Of a stretch of DNA of 64,000 nt, positions 1-8,523 are shown in pieces. Within the stretch, counting starts at the first letter, position 1. Each line of letters starts with the position of its first letter. The notes beneath the pieces are model-generated. The model did not search any database, was not told the DNA's origin, and saw only the letters and a program-made list of their open reading frames with translations. A program made the position numbers and the translations under genes. Origin of the DNA: an uncultured Rhodopila sp. (lineage in GTDB: Bacteria > Pseudomonadota > Alphaproteobacteria > Acetobacterales > Acetobacteraceae); NCBI GenBank assembly GCA_903932145.1, contig CAIZFE010000029.1, positions 1-64,000 of the forward strand. The letters are read 5' to 3'.

Positions 1-155
1 CGTCATGGCCGGGCTTGGCCCGGCCACCCACGACTTTACTGGCGGCACCCAAGAAAGTCGTGGGTGGCCGGGCCAAGCCCGGCCATGACGAATGGGCAAA
101 TCCTCCCCGCCCATCGTTTGAGTTGACGCCTATGCGGCCAAGCCGAACCATGACG
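1..155. repeat. Dispersed palindromic repeat, copy 1 (possibly cut by window edge)
   Basis: A 90-base near-perfect inverted repeat (1-90) starts with cgtcatggccgggcttgg and ends with its reverse complement ending catgacg; the spacer holds 'ttactggcggcacccaag'. It is followed by a 65-base tail (91-155) beginning aatgggcaaatcctcccc and ending ccatgacg. The same palindrome recurs at 7433-7522, 28655-28744 and 58633-58721, and the same tail at 28745-28810. It lies just past the 3' end of the flavin oxidoreductase gene. The element may begin before the window. Confidence 0.9.
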
Positions 156-190
156 GACGTGGAATGGTAGTACATCAACGTCATCTGGTA

Positions 191-1567
191 TCAAGCCAGC
201 GGCCGGATATTCTGGTTCATGCGAAAAACATTCTCTGGATCGTATGTTGCCTTGACCTTTTGCAGCCGGCGGTAATTCGTTCCGTAGGCGGATGCGACGG
301 AATCGGTTGTTTCGTCGTCGCCCAGATAGTTCACATAGCGGCTGGTTCCCACAAACGGCTGCATGGCACTGTACGCCTTGCGTGCCCACGTGATCGCGGC
401 ATCACTGTCTTTCCGGTGCGTCCATTGTCCCAATATCAGAAAATTATAGCCTTCCGAGCGAAACGGAAACGCGGTGTCGGCGACGCCGATGCGGGTGACG
501 GCGCCATGGAAATGCTCCAGCACGAAATGGCTTTCCGGGGTCTGACATTCCGCAAAACAATCGATCATCGTGTCGATCGCGGCATCGCTGAGGCCGGAGA
601 GGAAGCTGGACTTCCAGTAGTTTAGCGCGCCACGCGGATACGATGCGTCGAGCATCATGTTCAGGTCGGTGTAGGGCATAGCCCCGATGGCATCCATGAC
701 CGGCGTGCCGAACTGTTTGATTGGCTGGACGGCGCGCTCTCCGGCTTCGAGCGATCCGCAGTGACACAGCACGATCGCAATGAGTTTCGTGGCCGGCGCG
801 TCCTCCGCGTGCAGAAATGCCGCGTAGATCATGAATTCGTCGGGCAGCGAGGCGGTGATCTCACGATAAAACCGCATGACATCACGGGCCGCACTGAGCG
901 GCCACGCGATAACGCCGGCGGTCACCAGCGGTCCGACCGGATACAGGCGGAATTCCAGCGACGCCGCCACCCCGAAATTGCCGCCGCCGCCACGCAAACC
1001 CCAGAACAGGTCCGGATTGTCGGCCATACTGGCGGTAACGACCCTGCCATCGGCCAGAACAATTTCAGCCGAAATGAGGTTGTCGAGGGCGAGGCCATGC
1101 TTTGAAGTCAACCAGCCGATGCCACCGCCCAGGGTCAGGCCGCCGACGCCGGTCGTAGAGACGACGCCTCCGGTGGCCGCAAGACCGAAAAGTTGCGTTT
1201 CGCGGTTGAAACCGCCCCAGGTGACACCACCTTGTGCTCTGATCGTCCGGGCCTTGGCATCGACATGCATGCCTGTCATGGCCGAGAGATCGATCATGAT
1301 GCCGCCGTCTGTCGTTGCGCGACCCGCGACGTTATGACCGCCGCCGCGGACGGCGATTTCGAGAGTCCGGTCGCGCGCAACCTTGATGGCGTCGGCGATG
1401 TCCGCAACGCCGCGACAGCGGGCGATGAGCGACGGCCGCTTGTCGATCAAGCCGTTATGAATGGACCGGGCGTCGTCGTAACCGGGATCGGACGGAAGCA
1501 GCAATTGGCCGCTGAAGGTCCGTTGGAGTTGGGATACGACGTCATTCAAGGATGATGCTGAGGTCAT
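191..1567 (-). CDS. FAD-binding oxidoreductase with BBE domain (berberine bridge enzyme-like)
   Basis: This 458-residue protein is a flavin-dependent oxidoreductase of the vanillyl-alcohol-oxidase fold. The FAD_binding_4 domain occupies roughly residues 40-180: RGGGHN around His78 is the usual site of 8-alpha-histidyl FAD attachment, and GVGGLTLGGGIGWL is the second FAD loop. The second flavin-linking cysteine of bicovalent plant enzymes is absent (STTGVGG in its place), so the flavin is probably held by the histidine alone. The C-terminus has the berberine-bridge (BBE) motif, NYLGDDE and DPENVFRMNQNI. There is no signal peptide, so it is probably cytoplasmic. The substrate cannot be read; the family oxidises sugars, alcohols or aromatic compounds. 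It is divergent from the SDR gene at 1836. Confidence 0.9.
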   Translation of the reverse strand: MTSASSLNDVVSQLQRTFSGQLLLPSDPGYDDARSIHNGLIDKRPSLIARCRGVADIADAIKVARDRTLEIAVRGGGHNVAGRATTDGGIMIDLSAMTGMHVDAKARTIRAQGGVTWGGFNRETQLFGLAATGGVVSTTGVGGLTLGGGIGWLTSKHGLALDNLISAEIVLADGRVVTASMADNPDLFWGLRGGGGNFGVAASLEFRLYPVGPLVTAGVIAWPLSAARDVMRFYREITASLPDEFMIYAAFLHAEDAPATKLIAIVLCHCGSLEAGERAVQPIKQFGTPVMDAIGAMPYTDLNMMLDASYPRGALNYWKSSFLSGLSDAAIDTMIDCFAECQTPESHFVLEHFHGAVTRIGVADTAFPFRSEGYNFLILGQWTHRKDSDAAITWARKAYSAMQPFVGTSRYVNYLGDDETTDSVASAYGTNYRRLQKVKATYDPENVFRMNQNIRPLA

Positions 1568-1835
1568 GGCTGCCCTCTTATCCCGATCCGGCCTGTGACT
1601 GACATAGGCAGCCGGGGTTCAGGTTGAATTTTGTATTTGTAAAGCAGGCGCCGACAGTTACCAAAACCATAGAAAATCCGATATGTCTGACGGTAAATGC
1701 GCCATCGTGGCCAGGTCAAACATGGACGCTATATTCACGCCGGTTTGAACGGCCCGACGGCGCCTCCCGGTCGTCGCTTGGAAACCGAACCAAGGAGTGA
1801 GATGATCCGCCCCGCACACACGAACCGAGGAAACG

Positions 1836-2612
1836 ATGGCATTATTGGACGGCAAAGTCGGCATCATCACGGGCGCCGCCTCCGGCATCGGCGCAGCCAC
1901 CGCTCGCACCCTGGCTCGGGAGGGCGCCAAACTGGTGCTGACCGACCTTGACGACGCGGCGGGTTCGGCGCTGGCCGAGGAAATCGGCGGCACCTATGTG
2001 CACCATGACGTCTCCGAGGAAGATGGCTGGCCCGCCGTCATCGCGGCGGCAGAACATTACGGCCGCCTGGACATCATGGTGGCGAACGCCGGCATTGCGA
2101 TCATGGCCACTACCATCGACATGCCGTTGAAGGATTGGCGCCGCCAGATGGCGATCAACGTCGATGGCGTGTTCCTTTCGGTTAAGTATTGTATACCCGC
2201 GATGCGGCGGGCCGGCAATGGCGGTTCCATCATCATGCTGTCGTCCGTCGCCGGGCTGCGCGGATCGGCCGGACTGGCTGGTTACAGCGCCACCAAGGGC
2301 GCGGTGCGGTTGTTCGCCAAGTCGATCGCGCTGGAGTGCGCCCAGGCCGGGGACGGAATCCGGGTCAACTCGGTACATCCGGGTATCATTGCTACACCAA
2401 TATGGAAAAAAATCCCCGCCGGCACCAATCACACCATCGACCCCTATGCGATTGCCGAAATGTCGGTCCCGCTGGGCAAAGCCGGCGAAGCGTCGGAAAT
2501 CGCCGACGGCATCCTGTTCCTCGCCTCCGGCATGTCCAGTCATGTGACGGGGTCGGAGCTTGTCATCGACGGCGGCATGACCGCCGGGCGGATCACGCGA
2601 CTGACGCAGTGA
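1836..2612 (+). CDS. SDR-family NAD(P)-dependent oxidoreductase
   Basis: This is a classical short-chain dehydrogenase of 258 residues, the usual length. It has the cofactor motif TGAASGIG (residues 12-19), NAG in VANAGIA, a serine in LSSVAG, the YSATK Tyr-Lys pair, and the C-terminal GSELVIDGGMTAG. An aspartate after the second beta strand (LVLTDLDD) suggests preference for NAD over NADP. The substrate is unknown; it resembles cyclic-alcohol and hydroxysteroid dehydrogenases. The DUF2442 gene starts inside its stop codon (GTGA overlap), so the two are probably translated together. Confidence 0.9.
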   Translation: MALLDGKVGIITGAASGIGAATARTLAREGAKLVLTDLDDAAGSALAEEIGGTYVHHDVSEEDGWPAVIAAAEHYGRLDIMVANAGIAIMATTIDMPLKDWRRQMAINVDGVFLSVKYCIPAMRRAGNGGSIIMLSSVAGLRGSAGLAGYSATKGAVRLFAKSIALECAQAGDGIRVNSVHPGIIATPIWKKIPAGTNHTIDPYAIAEMSVPLGKAGEASEIADGILFLASGMSSHVTGSELVIDGGMTAGRITRLTQ

Positions 2613-2878
2613 CTCTGTTCGACCTGACCGATGCCGTCGCACACCCCGACCATACCGTAACGATCACATGGTCGGACAGTGTGGTCGGGGTACTGGACTT
2701 CCTACCCATCATCGACCGGGGCGGCTGGTTCACCCCGCTGCGGGATGGCGATTATTTCGCCTCGACCATGATCATGCTGCCCGGCGGGGCTGGACTGACC
2801 TGGCCGGAGGAAATCGATTACACGGCTGATTTCCTCCGCCAACTCGCCTTCCCGCAGGGTCTGACCGGGCGGGATTAA
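2609..2878 (+). CDS. DUF2442-like small protein
   Basis: A GTG start overlapping the SDR stop by four bases opens an 89-residue frame. The pattern of a short beta-rich start, then FLPIIDRGGWFTPLRDGDYF and TWPEEIDYTADFLRQ, matches the DUF2442 layout (dG..dl.pll..g.f..L.D...F..v.....i.Wp..idl). The function of DUF2442 is not settled; members often sit near toxin-antitoxin genes. Here the context is an SDR upstream and a VOC protein downstream, so coupling with the SDR is the only functional hint. Confidence 0.65.
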   Translation: MTLFDLTDAVAHPDHTVTITWSDSVVGVLDFLPIIDRGGWFTPLRDGDYFASTMIMLPGGAGLTWPEEIDYTADFLRQLAFPQGLTGRD

Positions 2879-3024
2879 GCGATTGTGACCCCGGCCGCCG
2901 CTATGCGCGTCCCGCATGACTTAGGCGCGATCCCTGGCCGCATTCCGCTTGCCTGTTGCGCCACATTTGGCCAACGATGACCCCGCCCACCGCAACCGCG
3001 CCGCCACGATTGGGATGATCCCGC

Positions 3025-3870
3025 ATGCCGTTCGACTTTCCCGTGCCCACACTGGACCACGTCGTCGTCAACGTCCGCGACCGCATCGACCAGGCCGCCG
3101 ACACCTACCGCCGCCTTGGCTTCACCCTTACGCCGCGCGGCTATCACACGCTGGGTTCGATGAACCACCTGGCGATGTTCGGCACCGACTACCTGGAACT
3201 GATCGCCGCCAAACCCGGCGACGACAGCCGGCCGGAGATCATGAGCGCTCCGATCGGCCTGAACGGCCTGGTGTTCGGCACCGAGGACGCCGCCACGACC
3301 TATGCCGCGTTGCGGCGCAACGAAATGCCGATCGATCCGCCGCAGCAATTCTCCCGTCCGGTGGAAATCGGGGGAGAGGCGCGCGATGCCATCTTCCGCA
3401 CCACCCGCCTGCCCGTGTCGGTTTCCCCCGCCGGCCGGTTGTATTTCTGCCAGCACCTGACCCGCGATCTGGTCTGGCGGGACGAGTGGCGCCGCCACGC
3501 CAACGGCGCCGTTGGGATTGCCCGAGCAGTGATTGCGTCCGACGAACCGGAAATCCTCGGCGGGTTGTTCGCCCACATGTTCGGCCAGCATGCGGTTCGA
3601 ACGACCGACGAAGGCTGCTCGCTGATCGTCGGGCTGTCCCGGTTCGATGTGGTGACCCCGGCCGCGTTGTGGGAGATGTTCGGCGGCGCGGCACCGGACA
3701 GCCGCGGCCGCCGCGACTACATGGCGGCGCTGACCATCCGCACGCTGTCGCTGGATGCCGTGGAAACGGCACTGGACGCCGGTGGCATCCGCGGTTGGGA
3801 CCGCATCGGCACCAGCGTGTTGGTGCCGGCGGCCGAGGCGTTCGGGGTGACGATCGAATTCAGCGTGTAG
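3025..3870 (+). CDS. VOC-family (glyoxalase-like) protein
   Basis: This 281-residue protein opens with a vicinal-oxygen-chelate module: [26 protein letters not shown], then the metal-ligand-like segment [20 protein letters not shown]. It matches the Glyoxalase_3 / lyase-like VOC proteins, which bind a divalent metal and act on small oxygenated or aromatic substrates. A second half (about 150-281) repeats the fold more weakly. There is no signal peptide. The actual substrate cannot be inferred. It stands in the same direction as, but 146 bases from, the DUF2442 gene, and about 100 bases ahead of acpXL. Confidence 0.8.
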   Translation: MPFDFPVPTLDHVVVNVRDRIDQAADTYRRLGFTLTPRGYHTLGSMNHLAMFGTDYLELIAAKPGDDSRPEIMSAPIGLNGLVFGTEDAATTYAALRRNEMPIDPPQQFSRPVEIGGEARDAIFRTTRLPVSVSPAGRLYFCQHLTRDLVWRDEWRRHANGAVGIARAVIASDEPEILGGLFAHMFGQHAVRTTDEGCSLIVGLSRFDVVTPAALWEMFGGAAPDSRGRRDYMAALTIRTLSLDAVETALDAGGIRGWDRIGTSVLVPAAEAFGVTIEFSV

Positions 3871-3971
3871 GATCGCCCGCGTCCAGGGGGAACTGTGGCC
3901 CGTACCGCTCTTACCCTTGCACCCGGGGGGCGACAATGTTAGTGCCGCCCGACTTTCTAAGGGACTGGCGC

Positions 3972-4250
3972 ATGGCATCAACGTACGAAACCGTTTCGGG
4001 GATTATCTCCGACACCTGCGATATCGAGGCGGACAAGATCACGCCGGACAGTCATGCCATCAACGATCTGGGCATCGACAGCCTGGATTTCCTCGACGTG
4101 GCCTTCGCCATCGACAAGGCGTTCGGCATCAAGATGCCGCTGGAGCAGTGGACCGCCGACGTGAACGCCGGCACCGTGACCACCGACGAATATTTCGTCC
4201 TGAAGAACCTGTGCGCCAACATCGACAAGCTGGTCGCGGCGAAAGCCTGA
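3972..4250 (+). CDS. acpXL: AcpXL-type acyl carrier protein for very-long-chain acyl synthesis
   Basis: This 92-residue acyl carrier protein carries the phosphopantetheine site GIDSLDF with Ser37. Length and wording ([39 protein letters not shown]) closely match rhizobial AcpXL, the dedicated carrier on which the 27-hydroxyoctacosanoyl chain of lipid A is built, rather than the general AcpP of about 78 residues. The ATG at 3972 gives the AcpXL length; an in-frame ATG at 3936 would add 12 residues. The next three genes (FabZ- and two FabF-like) follow in the rhizobial order. From this I infer a very-long-chain hydroxy-fatty acid for the outer membrane. Confidence 0.88.
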   Translation: MASTYETVSGIISDTCDIEADKITPDSHAINDLGIDSLDFLDVAFAIDKAFGIKMPLEQWTADVNAGTVTTDEYFVLKNLCANIDKLVAAKA

Positions 4251-4293
4251 GCCTTTATCTGAAAGCGCCCGACCTGAAAGCGATGGTGGCCTG

Positions 4294-4767
4294 ATGCGCC
4301 TGGAATACTTCCAGATGGTCGATCGGATCACCTCGCTCGACGTGCCGGGTGGCAAGATCACGACCGCTTGCCTGGTGCCCGAACAGTCCCCGGTGTTCGA
4401 GGGCCACTTCCCCGGCTACCCGATCCTGCCGGGTGTCCTGCTGATCGAAACCATGGCGCAAACCGGCGGCTGGCTGGTGCTGGCCACGCAGCGTTGCGCC
4501 AAAATGCCGTTCCTGATGCAGGTCGAGAAAGCCAAGATGCGGGCCTTCGTCTCCCCCGGCCAACCGCTGGAAGTCGAGGCGACGCTACTGCACGAGGGCT
4601 CCGGCTATGCGGTGGTGAAGGCCAGCATCGTGTCAGGCGGCAAGAAAGTGACCGAGGCGGACATCCGCTACGGCGTGGTCCCCTTCCCCAATGAGACGCT
4701 ACAGGCGGCGATGCTGGAAACGGCGCGGCGCGTTGGATTGCCCGAGGAATTCTGCAATGGCGCATGA
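4294..4767 (+). CDS. fabZ: FabZ-like 3-hydroxyacyl-ACP dehydratase (XL cluster)
   Basis: This 157-residue hot-dog-fold dehydratase has the catalytic histidine in FEGHFPGYPILPGV (His38) and the glutamate in LIETMAQTGG (Glu52). It would remove water from 3-hydroxyacyl intermediates carried on the AcpXL protein encoded 43 bases upstream. It is slightly longer at the C-terminus than housekeeping FabZ. Its last eleven bases overlap the start of the next gene, implying coupled translation in one operon. The symbol denotes family, not the main type-II fatty acid enzyme. Confidence 0.85.
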   Translation: MRLEYFQMVDRITSLDVPGGKITTACLVPEQSPVFEGHFPGYPILPGVLLIETMAQTGGWLVLATQRCAKMPFLMQVEKAKMRAFVSPGQPLEVEATLLHEGSGYAVVKASIVSGGKKVTEADIRYGVVPFPNETLQAAMLETARRVGLPEEFCNGA

Positions 4768-5938
4768 CCGCGACGCCCTGATCACCGGCATTGGCCTTGT
4801 CTCCTGCCTCGGATCGGGGGCGGATGCACATTGGGATGCGTTGAACGCGTTTGCCCCGGTGCTGGATACCGACACTTTTTCTCCATTGGCCGTGCATCCT
4901 TTGGCCCCACTGGCTCTGGACACCCAAATTCCCAAGCGCGGCGACCAGCGGCAGATGGAGGCCTGGCAGCGCATCGGTGTGTTCGCCGCCGGCCAGGCGC
5001 TGGATTCGGCTGGGGTAAAAGGCAACACCGAGTTGCTGTCGCGCATGGGGATGATCGTCGCGGCCGGCGGAGGCGAACGCGATTACGCCGTCGATGCGGC
5101 GATCCTGTCCGGTTACCCGAAGGCGGAAAACCCAGGCGCCTATCTGAACGAGCACCTGCTCGGTGACCTCCGGCCCACCTTGTTCCTGGCGCAGTTGTCC
5201 AACTTGTTGGCCGGCAATATCTCCGTCGTGCATGGCGTCATCGGCTCGTCCCGCACCTTTATGGGCGAGGAAGCCAGCGGCGCCGACGCCGTGCGCATCG
5301 CCTGTGCCCGCATCGCGGCCGGTCAAAGCGACATTATCCTGGTCGGCGGCTCGTATAACGCACAGCGGCCGGACGTGCTGGTCCATTACGAGATGGGCGG
5401 CCTGCTGCGGCGGTCTCCCTTCGACCCGGTTTGGGCGCGGCAGGAATCGGGCGGCGGCATGATGCTGGGGTCGGTCGGCTGCTTCCTGGTGATCGAAAGC
5501 CGGTCGCATGCGGCCGCACGAGGCGTGTCCGCCTATGGCCACATCGCCTCGATCAAGACGGATCGCTGCGGCCGCGCACCCGGTCAGGCGACCGCCAACG
5601 CGCGGGCTCAGTTCGCGGCCATGCAAGCGCATGTCGATCCGGCCGGCGCGGCGGTGATTTCCGGCGCCTCGGGTGTTGCGGCGCCGACGGTCGAGGAAGG
5701 TGAATTCCTGGCGTCGCTCGGTTTGCCGGTGCGGGCCACCGCCACGGCTCTGGGCCATTCGCTGGAGCCGTCCTTCCCCGCCAGCCTCGCTTTGGCGGCC
5801 ATGGCGGTGAAGCGCGGGTCCTTGTTCCCCCCGCTGGAAGCGTCCGAACGCGAGATGACGGCGCCGCTGACACAGGCATTGGTGACGTCGTGGGGCCACT
5901 GGCGCGGCGAGTCGCTGGCGCTGGTCACGGCGGCATAG
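4757..5938 (+). CDS. FabF2-like ketosynthase homologue lacking the active-site cysteine
   Basis: This 393-residue thiolase-fold protein starts at the ATG inside the end of fabZ. It keeps the ketosynthase frame (LITGIGLVSCLG, IAAGQSDIILVGGS, LGHSLEPSFPAS). Where ketosynthases have TACxSG it reads SSRTFMGEEASG (about residues 164-174), with no cysteine, and where they have AHGTGT it reads SGASGV, with no histidine; only the final histidine (GHS) remains. It therefore cannot condense acyl chains in the usual way. By analogy with KS-beta/chain-length-factor subunits, it probably pairs with the full ketosynthase encoded next and helps set chain length. It sits at the position of rhizobial fabF2XL. 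Confidence 0.8.
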   Translation: MAHDRDALITGIGLVSCLGSGADAHWDALNAFAPVLDTDTFSPLAVHPLAPLALDTQIPKRGDQRQMEAWQRIGVFAAGQALDSAGVKGNTELLSRMGMIVAAGGGERDYAVDAAILSGYPKAENPGAYLNEHLLGDLRPTLFLAQLSNLLAGNISVVHGVIGSSRTFMGEEASGADAVRIACARIAAGQSDIILVGGSYNAQRPDVLVHYEMGGLLRRSPFDPVWARQESGGGMMLGSVGCFLVIESRSHAAARGVSAYGHIASIKTDRCGRAPGQATANARAQFAAMQAHVDPAGAAVISGASGVAAPTVEEGEFLASLGLPVRATATALGHSLEPSFPASLALAAMAVKRGSLFPPLEASEREMTAPLTQALVTSWGHWRGESLALVTAA

Positions 5939-5949
5939 AGGAAAAAGCG

Positions 5950-7227
5950 ATGACCAAAGATACTGATCATCTGGGCCGCCCGATCGTCGTGGTCACCGGC
6001 ATGGGCGTGCTGACCTCGCTCGGTCAGGGCCAGGCCGACAACTGGACGGCGCTGACCAACGGCGTGTCCGGCATTCGCCGCATCACCCGTTTCCCGATCG
6101 AGGGCCTGCGCACCACCATCGCCGGCACCGTCGATTTCGTCTCGGTCCCCGAACCCTCCGCCCCCGCCCAGTCGCAGCGTCTGGCCGAACTGGTGATCGA
6201 GGAAGCCCTGGCCGAATCCGGCATCGGGCGCGTCGGCGATTTCCCCGGCCCGCTGTTCCTGGCGCTGCCGCCCGTCGAAATGGAATGGACCCAGCGGTTC
6301 GCGCTGGCCGCCGCCTCGGGCGCCAATGAGAACGTTACGTATGCGGACCTTATTCGAGCGGCTGGGGGCGGTGGGTTCGAGTCGTATTATCGGCGGTTCC
6401 TGTTCGGTTCGGTCGGCGAAAATCTGGCCGCCACATTCGGCACCAAAGGTTCCCCCGTCGCCACATCGACCGCCTGCGCGTCGGGCGGCACCGCGATCCA
6501 GCTTGGCGTCGAGGCGATCCGTCGCGGTGAAACCGACGCCGCCCTGGTGGTCGGCACCGATTCCTCGGTCAATCCGGAAAGCCTGGTGCGGTTTTCGCTG
6601 CTGTCCGCCCTGTCCACCCGCAACGATCCGCCGTCCTCGGCCTCGCGCCCGTTCAGCAAGGACCGTGAGGGCTTCGTCATGGCCGAGGGCGCCGGCGCCC
6701 TTGTCCTCGAAAGCCTCTCCAGCGCTCGGGCGCGCGGCGCCGTGGTGCTGGGTGTGGTCGAAGGGTGCGGCGAGGTGGCCGATGGCTTCCATCGCACGCG
6801 GTCGTCGCCGGACGGCAAGCCGGTGATCGCCTGCATGCGCGCGGCGTTGGCCGATGCCGGGCTGGCGCCGGATGCGGTCGGATACATCAACGCGCACGGC
6901 ACCGGCACGCCGGAGAACGACAAGATGGAGTGGGTCGGGGTGTCCGCCGTGTTCGGCGACCGCGCCGGCTCGATCCCGATGTCGTCGAACAAGTCGATGA
7001 TCGGGCATTCATTAACGGCGGCTGGCGCGGTGGAGGCGATTTTCTCCGTCCTGACGATCCGCCACGGCCTGCTGCCGCCGACGATCAACTACGACATCCC
7101 CGACCCGGCTCTGCCGGTCGATTGCGTGCCGAACGTGGCCAGAGCGGCAAGTGTGAAGCACGCGATCTCAAATTCGTTCGGGTTTGGCGGGCAGAATGTG
7201 TGCGTGGTGCTGGGCGCGGCGCAGTAA
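5950..7227 (+). CDS. fabF: Beta-ketoacyl-ACP synthase II (FabF1-type, XL cluster)
   Basis: This 425-residue condensing enzyme has a complete catalytic triad: Cys176 in TSTACASGG, His316 in INAHGTGTPEND and His353 in SMIGHSLTAAGA. The ATG at 5950 follows a GAGG ribosome site and lies 11 bases after the fabF2-like stop, so it is the last gene of the four-gene operon. It would elongate acyl chains on AcpXL, probably as a heterodimer with the preceding catalytically empty homologue. In rhizobia an alcohol dehydrogenase gene and lpxXL follow; here the operon ends in repeats. Confidence 0.88.
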   Translation: MTKDTDHLGRPIVVVTGMGVLTSLGQGQADNWTALTNGVSGIRRITRFPIEGLRTTIAGTVDFVSVPEPSAPAQSQRLAELVIEEALAESGIGRVGDFPGPLFLALPPVEMEWTQRFALAAASGANENVTYADLIRAAGGGGFESYYRRFLFGSVGENLAATFGTKGSPVATSTACASGGTAIQLGVEAIRRGETDAALVVGTDSSVNPESLVRFSLLSALSTRNDPPSSASRPFSKDREGFVMAEGAGALVLESLSSARARGAVVLGVVEGCGEVADGFHRTRSSPDGKPVIACMRAALADAGLAPDAVGYINAHGTGTPENDKMEWVGVSAVFGDRAGSIPMSSNKSMIGHSLTAAGAVEAIFSVLTIRHGLLPPTINYDIPDPALPVDCVPNVARAASVKHAISNSFGFGGQNVCVVLGAAQ

Positions 7228-7307
7228 CGCGGCGCTGTCTTTTCGCTCTCCGTCATCGCAATTTTGGGATAACTTGCCCATTTGGCATGGCAAGGCATTA
7301 TTCTCTC

Positions 7308-7432
7308 CGTCAGGGCTAGGCTTCATTCTCTTCCTCATGACCGGGCTTTATTCTCTTCGTCATGGCCTGGCTTTATTCTCTTCGTCATGGCCGGGCTTTA
7401 TTCTCTCCGTCATGACCGGGCTTTATGCTCTT
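7308..7432. repeat. 25-bp direct tandem repeat, five units
   Basis: Five adjoining 25-base units (7308, 7333, 7358, 7383, 7408) share the form cgtcatgrccgggctttattctctt; the first unit is the most diverged. Each begins with the first bases of the palindromic repeat that directly follows at 7433. There are no spacers. The 7228-7557 stretch between fabF and the next gene holds only this array and the palindrome. Confidence 0.9.
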
Positions 7433-7522
7433 CGTCATGACCGGGCTTGGCCCGGTCACCCACGACTTTGCTTGGCGCTGCACAGGAAGTCGTGGGTGGC
7501 CGGGCCAAGCCCGGCCATGACG
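7433..7522. repeat. Dispersed palindromic repeat, copy 2
   Basis: This 90-base inverted repeat matches copy 1 base for base in its arms apart from a few changes (gaccggg for gccgggc). A shortened tail with aaatcctccccacc follows at about 7530-7545. It lies between the convergent ends of fabF and the minus-strand gene at 7558 and could form a strong hairpin in either transcript. Confidence 0.9.
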
Positions 7523-7557
7523 CGTAGGTAAATCCTCCCCACCAAACGCGCGCCCCC

Positions 7558-8172
7558 CTACGCCGCGCTACGCCCCGCCCGCGCCTCCCCGCCGGCCGCC
7601 GCCATCACACCCGCGCCCGACATCGCGGCAATCCGGGCCTCAGCCCGTTTCAAACTCGCGGCGATCCGCAGATCCGTCTGCCGCTGGTCGTAAGCGGCGC
7701 TCCAGCTCACCCCGCTGGCCTTCGCGACGGCCGCGACCTTGCCGGTATCCTCGATCACCTCGACCGCTTTCACGATCGCCGGCTCAACCCGGGCGGGTTC
7801 CGGCTCCGCCACAACGGGCTGCGCCACCACACCCTGCCGCCGCGCCTTCCGCAATAGGTCCAGCCGCCGCTCGGCTTTCTCCGACGCGCGGCTCAGGCTG
7901 ACGGCCCCGCCGCGCAGGCGGAGCACCCGTGTGACCGGCAGGTCCGGCATCGCGGCCTGACCGAGCGCCTGGATCGCCTGGAAACTGAAGCCGACGATCT
8001 TGGCGGCGAGGCGGAATTCATCCTCGGTTTCCGGATGATACACGTTCAGCATCCGGATCGCGGCGTCGCGCGCTGCGTCCTTGTCGTCGCCGGCCCCCGC
8101 CAGGAACAGCGACGCGAGATGGCCGAGGATGGTTTCCAGGACAGCAGCGGGAACGATGGTTGCGAGCGACAT
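7558..8172 (-). CDS. Hypothetical protein, paralogue of the 20226 gene
   Basis: This 204-residue protein is not recognised. The first 105 residues are predicted helical and align with the N-terminal half of the protein encoded at 20226-20924: both have an AAR....L..Y segment, then AAKIVGFSFQAIQAL (SAKIIAFSLCSLATL in the other), an AMPDLP/AMAPDM turn and a basic LRLR stretch ending LSRASEKAE / LDRSSQQDE. The C-terminal half here is rich in Ala and Arg with a short helix-turn-helix-like piece (VAAVAKASGVSWSAAYDQR), which differs from the proline-rich tail of the paralogue. There is no signal peptide or membrane segment. A DNA- or protein-binding role is possible but unproven. Confidence 0.6.
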   Translation of the reverse strand: MSLATIVPAAVLETILGHLASLFLAGAGDDKDAARDAAIRMLNVYHPETEDEFRLAAKIVGFSFQAIQALGQAAMPDLPVTRVLRLRGGAVSLSRASEKAERRLDLLRKARRQGVVAQPVVAEPEPARVEPAIVKAVEVIEDTGKVAAVAKASGVSWSAAYDQRQTDLRIAASLKRAEARIAAMSGAGVMAAAGGEARAGRSAA

Positions 8173-8523
8173 GGGATTGGCCTCGGGTGCGTGTTCAGCC
8201 TTTGTTCATAAGCGCACCATAGGGGTATGTTCCTGGCAATGCAAGATTAATTTCCATAACGGGCGACGGATCGCAGCGCCTTCGATGTCGCACAGTCATT
8301 CGCAGGTAGTCATGATCTGCCCTGGATCAGCGGAGGAACTAATGCCTCCCCCGGCACCACGGGCGAAACAGGCTGTGCGAATGGATCGTCTCCGGCCACT
8401 CCCCATCGTCATGGCGGGCGAAGGCCCGCCATCCACGCCTGTTGCCGTCACGAACGAGCAAAAGCACATCCCCTGCCCGTCCGCCGCCATGAACGAAAAT
8501 CCCGGCCGGCGTGTCGCAGCCCG
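8173..8523. other. Intergenic stretch with a short palindromic element
   Basis: The only structure seen in these 351 bases is an imperfect relative of the dispersed repeat at 8407-8437 (cgtcatggcgggcgaaggcc then gccatccacg), with nine-base arms and a four-base loop. Upstream of the gene at 8172 the sequence turns AT-richer (8210-8260), where its promoter probably lies. No further gene is supported. Confidence 0.6.

Noticed and set aside
4358-5899. A 513-codon minus-strand open frame
   Set aside because: It is antisense to fabZ and the fabF2-like gene; no motif, no plausible start context, and Arg/Pro/Gly-rich composition.
5608-7008. A 466-codon minus-strand open frame
   Set aside because: It is antisense to fabF2/fabF1, whose catalytic motifs are clear on the plus strand.
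7308-7432. CRISPR array
   Set aside because: The 25-base units adjoin one another without spacers and there are no cas genes.
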